Assembly: GCF_016623495.1 (NCBI RefSeq)
Contig: NZ_JAEHHL010000010.1
Span: 62,001-126,000 of the forward strand
DNA from: Thermohalobaculum xanthum
GTDB taxonomy: Bacteria; Pseudomonadota; Alphaproteobacteria; Rhodobacterales; Rhodobacteraceae
Direction: 5' to 3'
Length of the DNA stretch: 64,000 nucleotides
This document shows, piece after piece, positions 45,376 to 53,681 of the stretch (position 1 is the first letter of the stretch; each line of letters starts with the position of its first letter). The position numbers were made by a program, and so were the translations under genes. Under the pieces are notes generated by a model that was not told where the DNA came from, did not search any database, and saw only the letters and a list, made by a program, of their open reading frames with translations.

Positions 45376-46197
45376 TCACTCGATACGCGTCGTCTCGACC
45401 GCGGTCCCCTTGCGGACCCGGATGTCGGTACCGGTATCAACGACCTTGGGCTTTTCCGCCCGGCCGATCAGATCGTCGAGACTGACAGGCTTGCTGGCAT
45501 CCCCCTCGCCAGTACCCGCGGTCTCGGACTCATTGAGCCCTCGAAGGGTGAGCGACAGACGCCCGACCTGTTGCGCCAAGGCGAGTATCTGCGCCTGGCG
45601 CGAGTCGACCTCGACCGTCGCGGTGCGGCCAACCCGGGGCGAAGCCCGGTCCTTCGTCTGGCTCTGGTCGACCGCAATGACAAGGATGTCCTGGAGAATT
45701 ACACGCGAGGCCAGCTGCTCTCCGCGGCTCTCCGTAAGAATGATATCGACACGATCACCAGGCGCCAGGAAACCGGCCACACCGGATACGGCATCGATGG
45801 GGAGAGAGTAGGCGCGCTTGCCATCGGCCAGCCGCATCGCCATTCCGGCTTCCTGGCCAAACCCCGTAATCTTGGCTTGGAGGATCGGCTCGCCCGGCTC
45901 CATCGCCCGCAGCACGAAACGCTTCTGCTGACCGGAAGAATCGACCAGTGCCTCGACCGCATCGAAAGTTCCCGCGGGGACCGATGCCTTCGGCCAATCG
46001 ATGACGTTCAACGCGCTCGGCTCGAGCTCCTGTCCGTAGGAAAGAGGGATCTTGGCGACGACGACCTTGGCCATCGCGGGTCCCTGAGGACCCTGATTGC
46101 GCGCTTCGAAGGCGGCGAAATACTGCTTTGAATAGTAGAGCGCACCGCCCGCGAGAGCGACACCAAGGATAAGAACGAGAATACCAATCAGGCGCAT
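45376..46197 (-). CDS. cpaB: Flp pilus assembly protein CpaB/RcpC
   Basis: This 273-residue periplasmic protein with an N-terminal membrane anchor has the SAF domain (VVVAKIPLSYGQELEPSAL, ILQAKITGFGQEAGMAMRLADGKRA) and the RcpC C-terminal domain (AVSGVAGFLAPGDRVDIILTE). It probably links the secretin with the cell wall. It has a separate candidate promoter, so it can be expressed apart from the pilin genes. Confidence 0.93.
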   Translation of the reverse strand: MRLIGILVLILGVALAGGALYYSKQYFAAFEARNQGPQGPAMAKVVVAKIPLSYGQELEPSALNVIDWPKASVPAGTFDAVEALVDSSGQQKRFVLRAMEPGEPILQAKITGFGQEAGMAMRLADGKRAYSLPIDAVSGVAGFLAPGDRVDIILTESRGEQLASRVILQDILVIAVDQSQTKDRASPRVGRTATVEVDSRQAQILALAQQVGRLSLTLRGLNESETAGTGEGDASKPVSLDDLIGRAEKPKVVDTGTDIRVRKGTAVETTRIE

Positions 46198-46238
46198 CTG
46201 TTTCGGCCACTCCGCTCGCCATCCACCCTGAGGGAGGC

Positions 46239-46267
46239 GTTATATCAGAATGTTCTTTGAGCGTGCA
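46239..46267 (-). promoter_or_regulatory. Putative extended -10 promoter of cpaB
   Basis: On the minus strand TGATATAACG provides an extended -10 (TATAAC at 46239-46244). A weak -35 TGCACG lies 17 bases upstream at 46262-46267. The leader to the cpaB ATG would be about 35 bases. The rest of the 234-base gap up to the pilin contains a 14-base palindrome at 46377-46390 and no gene. Confidence 0.4.
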
Positions 46268-46431
46268 CCCGCCCCATGAGGCTGGGCAAGCCATATCAGT
46301 CAAATCGATACCGCGATGCGGAGTCGCCCCCAAGTGTTGCGCGGGCGCATCAGCGCTACTCTTGACTCGGCCGGCTCAAGCCCGGGCTTGGAGGTCAGCT
46401 CCATCGACGCGCGCTGGCCGAACAGGAGAGC

Positions 46432-46638
46432 TCAACCAGAAGTCAGCGTCGCACCGGCGAGTGTATCGCTTACCACTACGCCCAGGCCGCTCTTGATCCC
46501 AACGGCGACGCCAGTGATCGGATCGACGAGCACACCGATCACACCAAGGGCAAGCAGCACAACACCCGCGGCAAGTGCCACCCATTCGATGGTGATTGCG
46601 CCGTGTTCCTCGTTCAGGAAGGCCAAAAGATGCTGCAT
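46432..46638 (-). CDS. Flp/Fap-type class IVb pilin (copy 1)
   Basis: This 68-residue pilin has a short basic/acidic leader (MQHLLAFLNEEHG) before the CpaA cleavage site and a hydrophobic helix AITIEWVALAAGVVLLALGV with Glu at +5. The C-terminus is short and Gly/Thr-rich. GGAGTAAAGAG precedes the ATG. It is a tandem paralogue of the pilin at 46867-47067, nearly identical across the processing site and helix. A Trp replaces the usual Tyr after Glu5. Confidence 0.9.
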   Translation of the reverse strand: MQHLLAFLNEEHGAITIEWVALAAGVVLLALGVIGVLVDPITGVAVGIKSGLGVVVSDTLAGATLTSG

Positions 46639-46866
46639 ACTCTTTACTCCTTCGTCGACACAGTGGGCCTCGAAAAGATCGGCCAGGCTCACCACGGAAA
46701 GACGAAATCCACTTACAGGCAGCCCTGCATCTATCCGGCTCCGATCGCGCAAGCTGCAGATTTGGAAAGGTCAACTTGCCGGTAGCGTCGGCACACCTTT
46801 ACTCGTCTGGGCTGCCTCCCCAAACGCATCCGGAGAGGCAGCAGTTCTCAGGCGCCCGAAGGCTGA

Positions 46867-47067
46867 TCAGCCGGTCGTCGCACCGACGAGGGTCGTCGAC
46901 GTCACGTCACCGATCGTATCGGCAATGTTCGACGCAACGCTCTCGAGCGCCGGGTCGAGAACCGCGATCACACCAAGGGCAAGCAGCACGACACCGGCGG
47001 CAAGCGCCACCCACTCAATGGTGATCGCGCCGTCTTCGTCTTTCAGGAATTTCACGAACTTCGTCAT
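46867..47067 (-). CDS. Flp/Fap-type class IVb pilin (copy 2)
   Basis: This 66-residue pilin has leader MTKFVKFLKDEDG followed by the same AITIEWVALAAGVVLLALGV helix as copy 1 and a different C-terminus rich in Asp, Ser and Thr. GTAGGAGACAG precedes the ATG. It is the first gene of the minus-strand pilus locus and likely the major pilin; copy 1 lies 229 bases downstream. The conserved processing Gly and Glu5 are present. Confidence 0.92.
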   Translation of the reverse strand: MTKFVKFLKDEDGAITIEWVALAAGVVLLALGVIAVLDPALESVASNIADTIGDVTSTTLVGATTG

Positions 47068-47184
47068 TTCTGTCTCCTACGGTTTACAAGCCGACTGGCA
47101 GGCGCCGATTCTTCATACCCACCAACCCGGGACGCCCTCGCGATACTTACACCATCACCCCACCGGCAGCGCCCTCTCGAATAC

Positions 47185-47213
47185 GAATACCACCACGCCA
47201 TCCGAGTCTCAAA
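47185..47213 (-). promoter_or_regulatory. Candidate promoter of the first Flp pilin
   Basis: On the minus strand TTGAGA (47208-47213) and TATTCG (47185-47190) are 17 bases apart, giving a leader of about 110 bases. The -10 match is only moderate. The 253-base divergent region is AT-richer than its surroundings, as expected for a promoter region. Confidence 0.3.
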
Positions 47214-47320
47214 GAACTTTTAAAGAATGTCTTTGAATATGACAGGCCAATCTCCTATCTTGATTACAACAGGCTCAAATAAAGGCAGCGTCGCCACAAT
47301 TCATCGACGGAGAGCGTCAA

Positions 47321-48160
47321 TTGAGGCGGAAATGTGGCAAAGCCATTTGGATCGTGATTCTTTCACTGGTCTGCGAATCGTCCGGAGTGGGAATCGTCCC
47401 GCCTGGAATCGCGACCGCAGGAACACTTCCGAACAGCGTCCGCGTCGGTGACCGCTCCAAGATGACGATCATCGGGCTCCCCAAGCCCGGAGAAAAGCGG
47501 ATCGTCCTGCACCCTCCCACCGCGAAATCGAGGGACAAGCCCGCTAGCGTCGCGCGTCGCCCCGGACCATCCGAGCTCGACTGGTTCTGGTCGCGTCACA
47601 GCCCCGATGCCAGTGCGTCGACGCCTGCGCGCTGGGACGCGGCGCTTTCCAGCCTGCGCGAGCGGCGTGGCCAAGGCGGGGGCTTCGTCTCGGCGCGCCT
47701 GATGCGCGAGGTCATCGCCAGTCACGGAAACATCATCTCGGGAGCAGCCGAGCGCAACGGCATCTCGAGCGCGCTCATCGCGGCGGTGATCGCGGTCGAG
47801 TCTGCCGGCCGTGAAAAGGCGGTCAGCCACAAGGGGGCGCAAGGCCTCATGCAGCTGATACCAGCCACCGCCCGGCGCTTCGGCGTCTCGAACAGCTTCG
47901 ACCCGGCGCAGAACATCGGTGGCGGCGCTGCATATCTGCGCTGGCTGCTCGACCGGTTCGGCGACGACGTCCTGCTGGCGCTGGCCGGCTACAATGCCGG
48001 CGAGGGCGCCGTCGAGAAGCACGGCGGGGTTCCCCCGTACCGCGAGACGCGCGATTACGTGGTCAAGGTGATCGACGCCCTTGTCGCGGCAGAGGGCATG
48101 TGCGCGCTCGCCCCTGCGGGACCGCGCGAGCCCTGCGCCTTCGTGCAGGCGAGCCGGTAG
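47321..48160 (+). CDS. Exported lytic transglycosylase (SLT domain)
   Basis: This 279-residue protein has a signal-like N-terminus and a C-terminal SLT domain: IAAVIAVESAGREKAVSHKGAQG with the catalytic Glu, LMQLIPATARRFGV, GGGAAYLRWLLDRFG and ALAGYNAGEGAVEKHGG. It would open peptidoglycan locally. The only usable start is a TTG at 47321 with GGAGAG six bases upstream. Its divergent position next to the pilin genes suggests it clears the wall for the Tad pilus. Confidence 0.87.
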   Translation: MRRKCGKAIWIVILSLVCESSGVGIVPPGIATAGTLPNSVRVGDRSKMTIIGLPKPGEKRIVLHPPTAKSRDKPASVARRPGPSELDWFWSRHSPDASASTPARWDAALSSLRERRGQGGGFVSARLMREVIASHGNIISGAAERNGISSALIAAVIAVESAGREKAVSHKGAQGLMQLIPATARRFGVSNSFDPAQNIGGGAAYLRWLLDRFGDDVLLALAGYNAGEGAVEKHGGVPPYRETRDYVVKVIDALVAAEGMCALAPAGPREPCAFVQASR

Positions 48161-48170
48161 AGAACGACAA

Positions 48171-48191
48171 CGGGCGCCCGATGGGCGCCCG
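48171..48191. terminator. Bidirectional terminator-like hairpin
   Basis: CGGGCGCCC and GGGCGCCCG form a nine-base stem with a GAT loop between the convergent transglycosylase and scoB genes. It could end transcription from both sides. T-tracts are weak. Confidence 0.55.
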
Positions 48192-48215
48192 CTTCAACCT
48201 GCACGATAATGGATG

Positions 48216-48845
48216 TCACTTGACGAGGCGCGCCTCGGTCAGCTTCTCGACCTCGTCCATCGTCACACCGTCGGCGAGTTCCACGACCTTCAAACCGCCC
48301 TCGACGACATCGAACACGCCAAGATTGGTAATGATGCGATCCACGACACCCTTGCCGGTGAGCGGCAGCGTGCATTCCTTGAGCAGCTTCGACTCGCCCT
48401 TCTTGTTCGCGTGATCCATCACCACGATGACGCGCTTGACCCCGGCCACGAGGTCCATCGCGCCGCCCATGCCCTTCACGAGCTTTTTGGGGATCATCCA
48501 GTTCGCGAGATCGCCCTTCTCGGACACTTCCATGGCGCCGAGGATCGCCATCGCGATCTTGCCGCCCCGGATCATTCCGAAGCTGTCCGAAGACGAGAAA
48601 TACGCGGTGCGCGCCAGCTCGGTCACCGTCTGCTTGCCGGCGTTGATCAGGTCGGGATCGACCTCGTTCTCGGTCGGGAACGGTCCGATGCCAAGCATCC
48701 CGTTCTCCGATTGCAGCGTGACGTCAACACCATCGGGGATGTAGTTGGCCACCAGCGTCGGGATACCGATGCCGAGGTTCACGTACATCCCGTCCTCAAG
48801 CTCACGCGCGGCCCGCGCGGCCATCTGGTTGCGGTCCCATGCCAT
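48216..48845 (-). CDS. scoB: 3-oxoacid CoA-transferase subunit B
   Basis: This 209-residue beta subunit contains the catalytic Glu in QSENGMLG and the start [23 protein letters not shown]-type segment, [36 protein letters not shown] and [11 protein letters not shown]. With ScoA it transfers CoA from succinyl-CoA to acetoacetate or other 3-oxoacids. It lies 15 bases after scoA. Confidence 0.94.
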   Translation of the reverse strand: MAWDRNQMAARAARELEDGMYVNLGIGIPTLVANYIPDGVDVTLQSENGMLGIGPFPTENEVDPDLINAGKQTVTELARTAYFSSSDSFGMIRGGKIAMAILGAMEVSEKGDLANWMIPKKLVKGMGGAMDLVAGVKRVIVVMDHANKKGESKLLKECTLPLTGKGVVDRIITNLGVFDVVEGGLKVVELADGVTMDEVEKLTEARLVK

Positions 48846-48860
48846 CTCAGAATCCTCCCC

Positions 48861-49556
48861 TCAGGCCGCGCGCGTGGTGCGCTGCTCGATACGCTTCTCG
48901 AAATTGCCCTGGATCAGGCGGTGCACGTAGATGCCGGGCAGGTGGATGTTGTCGGGGTCGAGGCTGCCGCGCGGCACGATCTCCTCGACCTCGGCGACGC
49001 AGACGCGCCCGCATGTCGCGGCCGGCGGGTTGAAGTTGCGCGCCGTCTTGCGGAACACCAGGTTGCCGGTGTCATCCGCCTTCCATGCCTTCACGATCGA
49101 CAGGTCGGCGACGATGCCGCGCTCGAGGATGTAGGTCTCGCCGTCGAACTCCTTGTGCTCCTTGCCCTCGGCGACGGCCGTGCCGACGCCGGTCTTGGTG
49201 TAGAAGCCGGGAATTCCCGCGCCACCGGCGCGCATCCGCTCGGCCAGCGTGCCCTGCGGGTTGAACTCGATCTCGAGCTCGCCGGAGAGATACTGCTGCA
49301 TGAAGAGATCGTTCTCGCCCACATAGGAGCTGATCATCTTCGATACCTGCTTGCCCTGCAGCAGCAGCCCGAGGCCGAAATCATCGACGCCCGCATTGTT
49401 CGAGGCGATGGTGAGGTTCTTGACGCCCGAGTCCTTGATTGCCGCGATCAGGTTCTCGGGGATGCCGCACAGGCCGAAGCCTCCAGCCGCGATCAGCATC
49501 CCGTCGCGCAGCAGGCCATCCAGGGCCTCCTTCGCGCTCCCGTAAACCTTCTTCAT
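48861..49556 (-). CDS. scoA: 3-oxoacid CoA-transferase subunit A
   Basis: This 231-residue alpha subunit has MLIAAGGFGLCGIPENLIAA, the CoA-site GGFGLCG loop, LTIASNNAGVDDFGLG, GELEIEFNPQGTLAERMRAGGAGIPGF and FNPPAATCG. The ATG at 49556 follows a GGAGGAAAT-type site, and the 72-residue upstream extension is not used. It pairs with scoB for ketone body or acetoacetate use. Confidence 0.94.
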   Translation of the reverse strand: MKKVYGSAKEALDGLLRDGMLIAAGGFGLCGIPENLIAAIKDSGVKNLTIASNNAGVDDFGLGLLLQGKQVSKMISSYVGENDLFMQQYLSGELEIEFNPQGTLAERMRAGGAGIPGFYTKTGVGTAVAEGKEHKEFDGETYILERGIVADLSIVKAWKADDTGNLVFRKTARNFNPPAATCGRVCVAEVEEIVPRGSLDPDNIHLPGIYVHRLIQGNFEKRIEQRTTRAA

Positions 49557-49734
49557 CCGGATTTCCTCCCGATCTTCCGCGCGGGACCGGCCGCGCCCCC
49601 AGGATCTTGCCGCGGCGCACCATAGAAAGTCGCGTGTCGGCCAGCAAGCGGGATCATGCCTGATTGCGACCCGTGTCTGAAACCCGGGGCTGCCGCGGGA
49701 ATCTGCGTCGCGCGGCGTCCGGGGTCTGCCAGGC

Positions 49735-50502
49735 CTAGCGGGCCGAAGCGTCGCTCTGCGATACCCTCGCAAGAAGTGCCGCGATCCGCCCGTTCACGGC
49801 CTCCGCGGCCTCCAGCGTCGCAATATGTCCGACGCCGGGCAGGACGGTCAGAGCGGCATCGCGACAGGCCTCGACGATGGGCGGATGGAGCCTTGGTGGA
49901 CAGATGCGGTCCGCCTCGCCCACGATCACCTCGACGGGTGCCGCAAACCCCTCGATCGGGCCCAGCATCTCCCTGCGTGTGTCGAGCGCGAGCGCCTGCG
50001 CGTGCATGACATCGGCCGGGGTCTCGAGCGCCATGGCGCGCACCATCGGGCCAAGCTGCGCCGCGATCTCGCTGTCATGGACAAAGAACTTCGGGACGAA
50101 CCGATCGACATAGGCCTGCGTCCCGGTTCGCCGGGCCTCGGCCAGCAGATCCGAGCGCCACGCACACTCCTTCGGGCGGGCCGCGGTCGGGTCGGTGTCC
50201 ATCAGAACTGCGCCGGCCACCCGCTCGGGCGCGCGCGCCATCACCTCCATCGCGACCATGCCCCCCATCGACAAACCGGCGACGACGAAGCGCGGCGGGG
50301 CGGTCGCGAGAAGCCGCTCGGCCATGGCGCCGAGATCGTCATCCCGCAGCGTGTCGGCGATCACCGTCGGATGACCGGCCGCGAATGCCGCAAGCTGCGG
50401 CGCATAGAGCCATGGCCCGCAGAGATGGCCGGGGATCCAGACGATTGGAAGCCCGCCCGCACCGTTTTGTGAAATCGCCGGATCGCCACCGTTGCCGGTC
50501 AT
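49735..50502 (-). CDS. Alpha/beta-fold hydrolase
   Basis: This 255-residue cytoplasmic hydrolase has an oxyanion segment IVWIPGHLCGPWLY, nucleophile Ser in VVAGLSMGGMVAMEV, an acid residue near VIVGEADRICPP and the His in VGHIATLEAAEAV. No signal peptide is visible. ATG 50502 and ATG 50523 are both possible. The substrate is unknown; neighbours give no firm clue. Confidence 0.8.
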   Translation of the reverse strand: MTGNGGDPAISQNGAGGLPIVWIPGHLCGPWLYAPQLAAFAAGHPTVIADTLRDDDLGAMAERLLATAPPRFVVAGLSMGGMVAMEVMARAPERVAGAVLMDTDPTAARPKECAWRSDLLAEARRTGTQAYVDRFVPKFFVHDSEIAAQLGPMVRAMALETPADVMHAQALALDTRREMLGPIEGFAAPVEVIVGEADRICPPRLHPPIVEACRDAALTVLPGVGHIATLEAAEAVNGRIAALLARVSQSDASAR

Positions 50503-50620
50503 CGCGGGAGGTCCCCTGCGCATCCGCGCATCGGTTCCCAAGGGACGCTGTCTCGAGGGGATCGCGATGCCATCGCTCGGGCCAGGGCGGCGATCGTGCG
50601 AGACGGGCGATCGCGCCTGC

Positions 50621-52006
50621 TCAAACCCTGCGCCCCCAGAGGTCGTAGTCGTCGGCCTCCTCGACCTCGACCTCGACGATATCGCCGGGCGCGAGCCCGT
50701 CGAAGCCTTCGTCAATGAACAGATTGCCGTCGATTTCAGGCGCGTCGGCCTGCGTGCGGCAGGTTGCGCCCTCCTCGTCGACCTCGTCGACGATCACGGG
50801 CATGCGGCGGCCTACCTTGGCCGCAAGGCGATCGGCCGAGATGCGCCGCGCGACCTCCATGAAGCGGTGCCAGCGCTCTTCCTTGACCTCTTCGGGCAGA
50901 TGATCAGGCAGGTCATTGGCCGTGGCGCCCGCGACATTCTCGTATTTGAAGCAGCCCACGCGGTCGAGCCGCGCTTCCTCCATCCAATCGAGCAGGTGGC
51001 GGAAGTCGTCCTCGGTCTCGCCGGGGAAGCCCACGATGAAGGTCGAGCGCAGGGTGATGTCGGGACAGATCCCGCGCCACCGCGCGATCCGCTCGAGAAC
51101 CTTCGCCTCGTTTGCCGGGCGGCGCATCGCCCTCAGGACCGAAGGGGCCGCATGCTGGAACGGGATGTCGAGATACGGCGTGATCAGCCCCTCGGCCATC
51201 AGCGGGATCACGTCGTCGACATGCGGGTAGGGGTAGATGTAGTGCAACCGCACCCAGGCGCCGAGGCTCCCCAGCCCGCGGGCCAGGTCGGTCAGATGCG
51301 CGCGCCACTCGGCCCCGCGCCACGGGCTCGCGGCATGGCGCAGGTCGACGCCATAGGCCGAGGTGTCCTGGCTGATCACCAGGATCTCGCGCACGCCCGC
51401 ATCAACCAGCCGCTCGGCCTCTCGCAGCACCGCCGACGCGGGCCGCGAGGCCAGCTTTCCGCGCATGCTGGGAATGATGCAGAAGCGGCAGGCGTGATTG
51501 CAGCCTTCCGAGATCTTCAGATAGGCGTAGTGCCTGGGCGTCAGGCGAACCCCCTGCGCGGGGATCAGGTCGACGTATGGGTCGGGCGACGGCGGGACGG
51601 CATCGTGGACCGCGTCGAGCACCTGTTCGTACTGATGGGGCCCGGTTACCGCCAGGACCGACGGGTGGGCGCCGCGGATGTAGTCTTCCTCGGCGCCAAG
51701 GCAGCCGGTGACGATGACGCGGCCGTTCTCGGCCAGCGCCTCGCCGATCGCCTCGAGGCTCTCGGCCTTCGCGCTGTCGAGGAAGCCGCAGGTGTTCACG
51801 ATCACCGCGTCCGCCCCGGAATAGTCGGGCGAGATCGCATAGCCCTCGGCCCTCAGGCGGGTCAGGATCCGCTCGCTGTCCACCAGCGCCTTGGGGCAGC
51901 CAAGGCTGACCATCCCGATCCGGGGCTGACCAGGGCGCGCATCGGCCGCGCCGATGCGGGCGCGCGGCGCGAGATCGGGGCGAAGGTCGGGCGGGTTTTG
52001 CGTCAT
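50621..52006 (-). CDS. rimO: Ribosomal protein S12 methylthiotransferase
   Basis: RimO adds a methylthio group to the conserved Asp of ribosomal protein S12. The 461-residue radical-SAM protein has an N-terminal MTTase domain ([34 protein letters not shown]), the radical-SAM CNHACRFC motif (CxxxCxxC) and a C-terminal TRAM domain. The C-P-K-A and SLGCPK features separate RimO from MiaB. Confidence 0.95.
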   Translation of the reverse strand: MTQNPPDLRPDLAPRARIGAADARPGQPRIGMVSLGCPKALVDSERILTRLRAEGYAISPDYSGADAVIVNTCGFLDSAKAESLEAIGEALAENGRVIVTGCLGAEEDYIRGAHPSVLAVTGPHQYEQVLDAVHDAVPPSPDPYVDLIPAQGVRLTPRHYAYLKISEGCNHACRFCIIPSMRGKLASRPASAVLREAERLVDAGVREILVISQDTSAYGVDLRHAASPWRGAEWRAHLTDLARGLGSLGAWVRLHYIYPYPHVDDVIPLMAEGLITPYLDIPFQHAAPSVLRAMRRPANEAKVLERIARWRGICPDITLRSTFIVGFPGETEDDFRHLLDWMEEARLDRVGCFKYENVAGATANDLPDHLPEEVKEERWHRFMEVARRISADRLAAKVGRRMPVIVDEVDEEGATCRTQADAPEIDGNLFIDEGFDGLAPGDIVEVEVEEADDYDLWGRRV

Positions 52007-52055
52007 GCGCGCTCTCTAGCGCAGCGCGCGGCGCGCTCCAAGCCCCATGCAGCTC

Positions 52056-52385
52056 TCAGGCGTCCTGCCAGCAGATGAAAACCTGGTCGCGGACCCGAGA
52101 GAATACCGCGCGATGGCGCCGGAACCCCTCGGGCGTCCGCGCTTTGAGGTAGTCGAACGCGGCGTCCGACTGCGCCTTGTCGCGGAAATCCATGACGAAG
52201 AAGAACTCGTGGCCGCGCTCGCGGTCGGTGTCGAGATGGGTCTCGACGCAGCGCCGCTTCACCCCGCTGCCCCCGAGGGCAAGCCCGGTTTCCCGGAGAT
52301 GCGAGATAAAGGACTCGAGCGCGGCGCCGAACTCCTCCAGCCCCACACCGCGCTTGAGATTGAAGCAGGTGAGCATCTGGAACAT
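52056..52385 (-). CDS. Small uncharacterised protein (possible DUF6614/ABM-like)
   Basis: This 109-residue protein looks like a single ferredoxin-like alpha/beta (antibiotic-monooxygenase-like) domain: FQMLTCFNLKRGVGLEEF, an ETHLDTDRERGHEFFFVMDF strand pair and a C-terminal SRVRDQVFICWQDA. Similar small proteins occur in Rhodobacterales under uncharacterised-domain names. No catalytic residues can be named. It stands between rimO and the Tat-exported MBL gene on the same strand. Confidence 0.6.
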   Translation of the reverse strand: MFQMLTCFNLKRGVGLEEFGAALESFISHLRETGLALGGSGVKRRCVETHLDTDRERGHEFFFVMDFRDKAQSDAAFDYLKARTPEGFRRHRAVFSRVRDQVFICWQDA

Positions 52386-52489
52386 TCGCGCCTCCGTCGG
52401 CCCCCGGCTCCCCGCGCTTCAGTTAATCACGAACCCGACACCCAGCCAACCGGCCGCCCCGATTGCACCGGGGCGGCCCGCTCACGCGC

Positions 52490-53467
52490 TCAGAGGTTCA
52501 GCTGATAGCCCGCGGCGACGTAGCGGAACCCGTCGCCCATCGGCTCGACGTAACCGACCGACGGCGCCGGCATGTGATACCCGATGAAGGGGATCTTGTC
52601 GGCGGCGACCATGCCGAAGACCTGCTTGCGCGCGGCGACGGCCATCTCCTTGTCCATGTCGAAGCGGACATGCCAGTCGGGGCGCTGCAGCGACATCACG
52701 TAGTGGTTCGCCACGTCCCCGGTGACCAGCAGACGCTTGCCGTCGCTCTCGAGGTGGTAGCACAGATGGCCGGGCGTATGGCCGAAGCTTTCGACCGCCT
52801 CGATCCCCGAGACGACGGCGTCGCCACCCTTGATGAAGGTGGCCTTCTCGGCCAGGGGCACGACGTTGCTCTGGATCAGCTCGACCCGACCCTTCATCTG
52901 CTCGTTCTCGAGATGCGCCGGGTCGGTCCAGAAATCGTACTCGACCTGACCGATCACATAGGTGGCGTTTGGGAAAGCGGGCTTGCCGTCCTCCATGAGC
53001 CCGCCGATGTGGTCGGGGTGGAAATGCGTGAGCGCGACGATGTCGACCGCCTCGGGCGCGACCCCGAGCTCGCCCAGAACCGCCAGCAGCCGGCCGGCAT
53101 TGGGGCGGCGCCCGGCGCCGTTGCCCGCGTCCATCAGGATCAGCTTCTCGCCCGTGTTGACCAGGGTGACGGTGAAGCCGATCTCCATCCGGTCCGAGGG
53201 GAGGAAATTCGCTGCCGCCAGCTCGGCGACGTCCGAGGCCTCGACGTTCTGGCCGAAGATCGGATGTGGCCCGTCGAGCTGGATTGCGCCGTCATGGATG
53301 GCGGTTACCTCGAAAGTTCCCACCATGAACCGATAGACGCCCGGCCGATGCAAGCCCTGCATCGGGATTGCCGCGCGCGCGGCGCCCGCTGGCAGCGCGG
53401 CTGCAAGGCCAAGCCCGGCGGCGCCCAGCATCAGGGCGCGACGATCGAAGACAGGCTGGTTGGTCAT
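52490..53467 (-). CDS. Tat-exported MBL-fold metallohydrolase
   Basis: This 325-residue metallo-beta-lactamase-fold protein has a twin-arginine signal (FDRRALMLGAAGLGLAAAL), the metal motif THFHPDHIGG, FGHTPGHLCYHLE and VTGDVANHYVM. It resembles periplasmic lactonase/alkylsulfatase-like hydrolases such as AHL lactonase-related families. A GGAGGAGGG-type site precedes the ATG. Periplasmic location and substrate are inferred. Confidence 0.87.
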   Translation of the reverse strand: MTNQPVFDRRALMLGAAGLGLAAALPAGAARAAIPMQGLHRPGVYRFMVGTFEVTAIHDGAIQLDGPHPIFGQNVEASDVAELAAANFLPSDRMEIGFTVTLVNTGEKLILMDAGNGAGRRPNAGRLLAVLGELGVAPEAVDIVALTHFHPDHIGGLMEDGKPAFPNATYVIGQVEYDFWTDPAHLENEQMKGRVELIQSNVVPLAEKATFIKGGDAVVSGIEAVESFGHTPGHLCYHLESDGKRLLVTGDVANHYVMSLQRPDWHVRFDMDKEMAVAARKQVFGMVAADKIPFIGYHMPAPSVGYVEPMGDGFRYVAAGYQLNL

Positions 53468-53627
53468 CCCTCCTCCTTTCCGCGACCTCTGTGGGTCGAG
53501 AGCGCATGTTGCATGCCAAGATCAGCGGTACAGGCGTGACGAGAGTTGACGCGAAGCTGCGCAAAGGAAAGCCCTGCTCAGCAAAATTTGAGCAGGATGT
53601 CGCAAACCACGCCAGCGCGAAATGAAA

Positions 53628-53657
53628 AGCGCCGCGCGAGCTTCCCCGCGCGGCGCT
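53628..53657 (-). terminator. Terminator of the TadG/TadE cluster
   Basis: The 11-base arms AGCGCCGCGCG and CGCGCGGCGCT enclose an eight-base loop and on the minus strand are followed by TTTTCATTTC. It lies 24 bases after the TadG-like stop, which fits a rho-independent terminator. Confidence 0.75.
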
Positions 53658-53681
53658 GGTCTCAGACCTCTCGGAGCGGCG

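Noticed and set aside
46432-47067. Repeated sequence blocks that could suggest a mobile or direct-repeat element
   Set aside because: The similarity is confined to the coding parts of two paralogous pilins and reflects gene duplication.
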